Assembly: GCF_016907845.1 (NCBI RefSeq)
Contig: NZ_JAFBCS010000001.1
Coordinates: 1,922,001 to 1,986,000, forward strand
Reading direction: 5' to 3'
Length of the DNA stretch: 64,000 bases
Origin: Arcanobacterium pluranimalium
GTDB lineage: Bacteria; Actinomycetota; Actinomycetes; Actinomycetales; Actinomycetaceae
A program made the position numbers and the translations under genes. Below the pieces are notes generated by a model. The model was not told the origin of the DNA and made no database searches. It saw nothing but the letters and a program-made list of their open reading frames with translations. Below, in pieces: positions 59,745 through 64,000 of this stretch. The stretch's first letter is position 1; each line of letters opens with the position of its first letter.

Positions 59745-60650
59745 TTATGCCTGGCCAGGTTCCTCGACGAAATGTGCGCCAGCAACTTGCCGAGAGTTAA
59801 TAACTCTAAATCCCTGCTCTCCTAAGATTTTCGCCATTGCAGCATCAATGTGCGCAAAGACGAGAATAGTAGGACCTGCACCCGATATTACTGCCGGCCA
59901 GTTGGCCGCTCTCAAAGCGTCTAGCAGAGCAGCGCTCTTAGGCATCGAATCTGCCCGATAATGCTGGTGGAGCCTATCGGCTGTGGCCGCAAACAACAAC
60001 TCTGGACGATGTTCCAAAGCGTGGACTAACAGGCCAGCTCGCGCTGAGTTAAAAACGGCATCCCGATGGGGAACAGCACTCGGAAGCACCGAACGCGCTT
60101 GAGAAGTGGGAAGCACATCGTTGGGAACGAGCAAGGACGTTTTAACACTCGGCGCAATATTGAGCTGAGCGGTCGCCAAAGCATCGCCCTCACCCCAAGA
60201 GAGCGTCGCTCCACCATATATTGCCGGAGCAGCATTATCTGGATGACCTTCAAATTCGGTAGCAAGCTTGAGCATAGTGGCTTCGTCAAGCATATCAGGC
60301 CGATCAATCAATCCCTTGACCAGCATTATTGCTGCTACCACTGCCGCAGCCGATGAACCTAAGCCGCGCCCATGCGGGATCTTATTTCTACACACCAGAT
60401 CGATACCTGGACTCGGCGCTCCGAGCCGTTCCAACGTCGTCTTCATAGCACGCACGATGAGGTGGTTTTCGTCGCGCGGAAGCGTTTGCGATCCCTCACC
60501 GAGGATCACCACCCGCGAAGCCCCAGTCGTTAGCGTTACCGCTACCTCATCCCACAGGTCATGAGCCATTCCCATCGAATCAAAACCTGGACCAAGATTT
60601 CCTGAGGTAGCAGGCACACGCACTCGTGCATGGCTATTGATCAAACGCAT
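59745..60650 (-). CDS. thrB: Homoserine kinase
   Basis: A 301-residue GHMP-family kinase that phosphorylates homoserine in threonine synthesis. The ATP-binding GRGLGSSAAAVVAAIML, the N-terminal VRVPATSGNLGPGFDSMGMA and the C-terminal PAVISGAGPTILVFAH motifs are present. AAAGG precedes the ATG. It follows thrC by 30 bp in the lysA-hom-thrC-thrB run. Confidence 0.95.
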   Translation of the reverse strand: MRLINSHARVRVPATSGNLGPGFDSMGMAHDLWDEVAVTLTTGASRVVILGEGSQTLPRDENHLIVRAMKTTLERLGAPSPGIDLVCRNKIPHGRGLGSSAAAVVAAIMLVKGLIDRPDMLDEATMLKLATEFEGHPDNAAPAIYGGATLSWGEGDALATAQLNIAPSVKTSLLVPNDVLPTSQARSVLPSAVPHRDAVFNSARAGLLVHALEHRPELLFAATADRLHQHYRADSMPKSAALLDALRAANWPAVISGAGPTILVFAHIDAAMAKILGEQGFRVINSRQVAGAHFVEEPGQA

Positions 60651-60680
60651 AGAGCTGAACCTTTCGCAGTAACAACGTCT

Positions 60681-61781
60681 TCACAATCCTAGGGCATTCA
60701 CCGCAGCTTGCACGTGAGGCTCAATCGGTTCGAATGCAAGTTCGCGGTTTCCTAGCGCAGTCGCTGTATCTTTCAATCCATTGCCCGTCACCGTACACAC
60801 GATTCTCGCACCCTGCGGCACTTTACCAGCTTGACCTGCTTTAATGAGTCCGGCGATGGAGGCAGCTGACGCAGGTTCCACAAAAACGCCCACTTGTGAT
60901 GCCAAAATCGCCTGAGCATCGAGGATTTCTTCGTCAGTAACTCGATCAATCCAACCATGAGAGTCCTCTTTGGCCGCTTGAGCATAGTCCCACGACGCCG
61001 GGTTGCCAATTCGGATTGCAGTTGCGATCGTTTCTGGTTCAGCCACTGGATGTCCAAGCACAAAAGGCGCAGCTCCCCAGGCCTGAATACCCCACATTTG
61101 TGGAACTTTAGTGGCAATCGGCTCAAGGGCAAGCGCAGATTTCTCAATCGATGCTGCTGTCAATTTCCCAGCATATTCGTTATATCCCATCCAATACGCC
61201 GAAATATTGCCTGCATTTCCAACCGGTAATACATGAATATCGGGAGCATCACCTAAGGCATCCACGATCTCAAAAGCGGCTGTCTTTTGCCCCTGCAAAC
61301 GGTACGGATTCACCGAATTAACGAGGGCAACTGGATAATTCTGAGTCAATTCTCGAACGATATTGAGGCAATCGTCGAAGTTTCCATCAACCGCTACCAG
61401 TTTTGCCCCGTGCACAATTGCTTGCGCGAGCTTTCCTGCCGCAATCTTTCCCGCTGGAAGAATAACCGCACACTCTAAGCCAGCCGCAACTGCATAGGCC
61501 GCGGCAGACGCCGAGGTATTCCCGGTGGAAGCGCATGCCACGATTTGCGTATCGCTTTGCTTGACGTGCGAGATCGCCGTCGTCATCCCGCGATCTTTGA
61601 ACGATCCAGTTGGATTGGCTCCCTCGACCTTAACAAATACCTCAGCAGATACCATATCGCTCAAAGCTTGCGCATACACGAGCGGCGTTCCGCCCTCAAG
61701 GAGGGTGACGACGGGATCGCTCGGTTCGAACGGTAGGCGCTCGCGGTATTCCTCAATGAGTCCTCGCCATTGATGTGCCAT
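60681..61781 (-). CDS. thrC: Threonine synthase
   Basis: A 366-residue pyridoxal-phosphate enzyme converting phosphohomoserine to threonine. The cofactor Lys is in [32 protein letters not shown] and [16 protein letters not shown] are conserved cofactor-phosphate loops. It begins at the ATG overlapping the hom stop in TGATG, indicating coupled translation. Confidence 0.96.
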   Translation of the reverse strand: MAHQWRGLIEEYRERLPFEPSDPVVTLLEGGTPLVYAQALSDMVSAEVFVKVEGANPTGSFKDRGMTTAISHVKQSDTQIVACASTGNTSASAAAYAVAAGLECAVILPAGKIAAGKLAQAIVHGAKLVAVDGNFDDCLNIVRELTQNYPVALVNSVNPYRLQGQKTAAFEIVDALGDAPDIHVLPVGNAGNISAYWMGYNEYAGKLTAASIEKSALALEPIATKVPQMWGIQAWGAAPFVLGHPVAEPETIATAIRIGNPASWDYAQAAKEDSHGWIDRVTDEEILDAQAILASQVGVFVEPASAASIAGLIKAGQAGKVPQGARIVCTVTGNGLKDTATALGNRELAFEPIEPHVQAAVNALGL

Positions 61782-63133
61782 CAGTTTTCCTCCACCTTCA
61801 AGATGCTCACGACGTCGATCACATCGGTCGAATTTTTCAGTTCTTCAATCACAGCATCAATAGCTGCTTGCCGTGCCAAATGCGTAATTATGGTGATGTG
61901 AGCGTTTTGCACTGACTCCATTTCCCCAGGTGTAGAACCTTTTACTTGGCTCAGGCCAGTATGAGATCGATTTTGGATCACCGAAGAAATCGAAATTCCC
62001 GCAGCGGCAAAACGCTGGGTAAGAGCAGCTAAAACGCCAACTGCGTCGGTCACTTCCAGCTTCATATAATAACGTGAGCTGCTCTCTGCCGCAGATAAAA
62101 CTGGAAGATTTCCATAAAGCACCTCGCGTGGAGCATGCCCACCAATCACTCGCTTAGCAGCAGCTGCCACAACATCCGAGAGTACTGCCGACGCCGTGGG
62201 CGCACCTCCCGCGCCGCGCCCGTAAAACATGAGCTGATCAGCCGATTGTGCCTCAATTAAAACCGCGTTGAATGAGCCGTGAACCGATGCCAGCGGATGA
62301 TTTTTTGCCACCAAAGTCGGGCTCACTGAGATCTCTATTCCCGCTTCACCACTCTCAGCGCTGTGTCGATGTGCGCGCGCAATCAGCTTGATCACGTAGC
62401 CTGCGGCATCTGCAGAAGCAATATCATCTGCACTCACGCTGCGAATGCCCTCAACATGCACATCACCCAAGCTCACACGGGTGTGGAACGCGAGCGAAGC
62501 CAAAATTGCAATCTTCGCCCCGGCGTCGTACCCATCCACATCGGCGGACGGATCGGCTTCAGCGAAACCGAGATCCTGTGCAAGTTTAAGCGCCGAATCG
62601 AAGTCCATCCCCTGCGTCTTCATAGAATCGAGGATGAAGTTCGTGGTGCCGTTCATGATGCCCATGACCGTATTGACCTGATCGCCTGCTAAAGATTCGC
62701 GCAGGCCATAAACCACCGGGACAGCTCCTGCGACGGCTGCTTCATAGTAGAGGTCGACGTCGTTTTGCGCAGCTAGTTCATAAAGTTCCGGGCCGTGAGT
62801 GGCAAGGAGCGCCTTATTTCCCGTGACGACGCTCGCGCCGGCGTTGAGGGCCTCGCACACGAAGGTTCGAGTAGGTTCAATGCCGCCGATCAGCTCAATT
62901 ACCACATCAGCTCGTGAAATAAGCGAAGATGGATCGTCAGTAAGTAAGGAACGATCGATAGCTGGATCGCGCTGAGCTGCGAGATTATTGACTGCAATTC
63001 CGATCAGCTCAAGTCGCGCACCTGCGCGCGCCGCCAACAATTCAGATTGCTCATCGAGTAATCGCGCAACTTGTGTGCCAACCGTGCCACAACCTAAAAG
63101 TGCAATTTTGATGGTTTTTCCTGCGTGTTCCAC
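61781..63133 (-). CDS. hom: Homoserine dehydrogenase
   Basis: A 450-residue enzyme reducing aspartate semialdehyde to homoserine. N-terminal NAD(P) fold [13 protein letters not shown], the catalytic region [19 protein letters not shown], and a C-terminal ACT domain (about 360-440; [20 protein letters not shown]) for threonine feedback. The start is the GTG at 63133 with GGAG upstream, 14 bp after lysA. Confidence 0.96.
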   Translation of the reverse strand: MEHAGKTIKIALLGCGTVGTQVARLLDEQSELLAARAGARLELIGIAVNNLAAQRDPAIDRSLLTDDPSSLISRADVVIELIGGIEPTRTFVCEALNAGASVVTGNKALLATHGPELYELAAQNDVDLYYEAAVAGAVPVVYGLRESLAGDQVNTVMGIMNGTTNFILDSMKTQGMDFDSALKLAQDLGFAEADPSADVDGYDAGAKIAILASLAFHTRVSLGDVHVEGIRSVSADDIASADAAGYVIKLIARAHRHSAESGEAGIEISVSPTLVAKNHPLASVHGSFNAVLIEAQSADQLMFYGRGAGGAPTASAVLSDVVAAAAKRVIGGHAPREVLYGNLPVLSAAESSSRYYMKLEVTDAVGVLAALTQRFAAAGISISSVIQNRSHTGLSQVKGSTPGEMESVQNAHITIITHLARQAAIDAVIEELKNSTDVIDVVSILKVEEN

Positions 63134-63147
63134 TACAACTCCGTTTG

Positions 63148-64000
63148 TTACTGATCTTGATCGAGGGCGAGAAGATCTTCGATGCTTTCACTGCGAATGA
63201 GCTCTGTGAGCACGCCGTCCGTCACAGCTACCACGCCCGGACGCGGGAGCATATTGTAGTTCGACGCCATCGCTCGCCCATACGCACCCGTTGCTGGCAC
63301 GGCAAGCAAATCTCCTGCCGTAATATCCGAGGGTAGTGCCACATTTCGCACTACGATATCTCCTGATTCACAGTGTTTTCCCACTACACGAGCGCGTTGC
63401 ACGGGTGCAGCGGAACTTCGATTAGCGAGAGCAGCTGTATAATCTGCCTCATACAGCGCAGGACGAATGTTATCGGACATTCCCCCGTCTACCGAGACGT
63501 ATGTGCGCACGCCCGAGTCAATCGCAACGTCCTTGACTGTACCCACCGTATACAGCGTGAGCATTGAGGGTGCGACGATCGAACGACCAGGCTCAATTGA
63601 TACGAGTGGTGCCGGTAGACCCGTCTTTTCTACGTGTTCGCGCACCACGTGAGCGAGAATCCGCGCAAATTCCCGCGGACTCGGAGCAATATCATCGGCA
63701 GCGGTATACCTAATTCCGTAGCCGCCGCCTAAATCTATCTCTTTGATTGTAAGACCCTGTTCGTAGGCCCACACCCGCTCATCAAAAATGACCTGTGCCG
63801 CCTGAGCAAAGCCCTCAGTTGCCGAAATCTGCGAGCCAATATGCGAGTGGAGACCAATAAGTTCGACGTGCTCGAGTTCCCCAGCTCGAATCATGGCTTC
63901 CCGCGCCACCCCAGTAGAGACTGATAACCCGAATTTCTGATCTTCATGAGCCGTGGAAATGAACTCGTGACCCCCAGCATGTACTCCAGTAGTAAGTCGC
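63148..64000 (-). CDS. lysA: Diaminopimelate decarboxylase, 5' end outside the window
   Basis: The last ~284 residues of a pyridoxal-phosphate decarboxylase making lysine from meso-diaminopimelate; the gene continues past base 64000. RLTTGVHAGGHEF then AHEDQKFGLS, GLHSHIGSQI, the cofactor-phosphate loop GGGYGIRY, EPGRSIVAPS, the Cys in KHCESGDI and GAYGRAMASNYN identify LysA. It heads a run with hom, thrC and thrB, as in mycobacteria. Confidence 0.95.
   Translation of the reverse strand, partial: RLTTGVHAGGHEFISTAHEDQKFGLSVSTGVAREAMIRAGELEHVELIGLHSHIGSQISATEGFAQAAQVIFDERVWAYEQGLTIKEIDLGGGYGIRYTAADDIAPSPREFARILAHVVREHVEKTGLPAPLVSIEPGRSIVAPSMLTLYTVGTVKDVAIDSGVRTYVSVDGGMSDNIRPALYEADYTAALANRSSAAPVQRARVVGKHCESGDIVVRNVALPSDITAGDLLAVPATGAYGRAMASNYNMLPRPGVVAVTDGVLTELIRSESIEDLLALDQDQ

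Overview
The window reads as a chromosomal segment of a moderate-GC actinobacterium, probably an Actinomycetaceae member of the Arcanobacterium/Trueperella type. The genus is an inference. The signs are a mycoredoxin, the GlgE glycogen pathway, NucS mismatch endonuclease, UPF0182 and PPA1309 family proteins, a Rho with a long Arg/Asn-rich insert, and gene orders that match those I remember from Mycobacterium (roughly Rv3193c-Rv3198A and Rv1293-Rv1328).

Region 1 (1 to about 8,080) is accessory DNA lying against the 3' end of an initiator tRNA gene. It holds the frameshifted end of a coiled-coil protein gene, an array of short degenerate repeats partly spaced at 39 bp, a single-strand DNA-binding protein, a DUF4192 gene whose C-terminus is frameshifted, two very small helix-turn-helix genes, and a two-gene restriction-modification system. 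That system is an AlwI-family endonuclease with a double-domain adenine methyltransferase, preceded by a 53-bp perfect palindrome. The region looks like a partly decayed integrated element. No integrase is visible.

Region 2 (8,081-22,700) is conserved core: tRNA-fMet, UPF0182 membrane protein, PPA1309-like protein, YlbL-type PDZ/Lon protease, a zincin-like protein lacking its zinc motif, an Rv3196-like ThiF-fold protein, UvrD2-type helicase, mycoredoxin, MnmA and the glycogen debranching enzyme GlgX.

Region 3 (22,700-38,905) deals with sugars. After trpS come a ROK repressor divergent from an ascorbate-type PTS (IIA, IIB, IIC), then glgP, glgE, treS, mak, glgB and a LacI regulator in a tight co-directional run. 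TreS makes or uses trehalose, Mak phosphorylates maltose, GlgE extends glucan from maltose-1-phosphate, GlgB branches it, and GlgP with GlgX degrades it.

Region 4 (39,028-64,000) is mostly on the minus strand: a thioredoxin-fold/TPR protein, an unknown lipoprotein and an unknown membrane protein, a plus-strand DivIVA-like coiled-coil protein, an alpha/beta hydrolase, and nucS with a small zinc protein. It then runs through the complete F1Fo ATP synthase operon, an AtpI-like protein, a WecA-type transferase, a Sua5/YrdC protein, prmC, prfA, rpmE, rho, thrB, thrC, hom and the end of lysA. Transcription runs from lysA toward nucS, often with start and stop codons overlapping.

Short tandem duplications recur in the intergenic gaps, and two copies of one long hairpin sit between convergent gene pairs.
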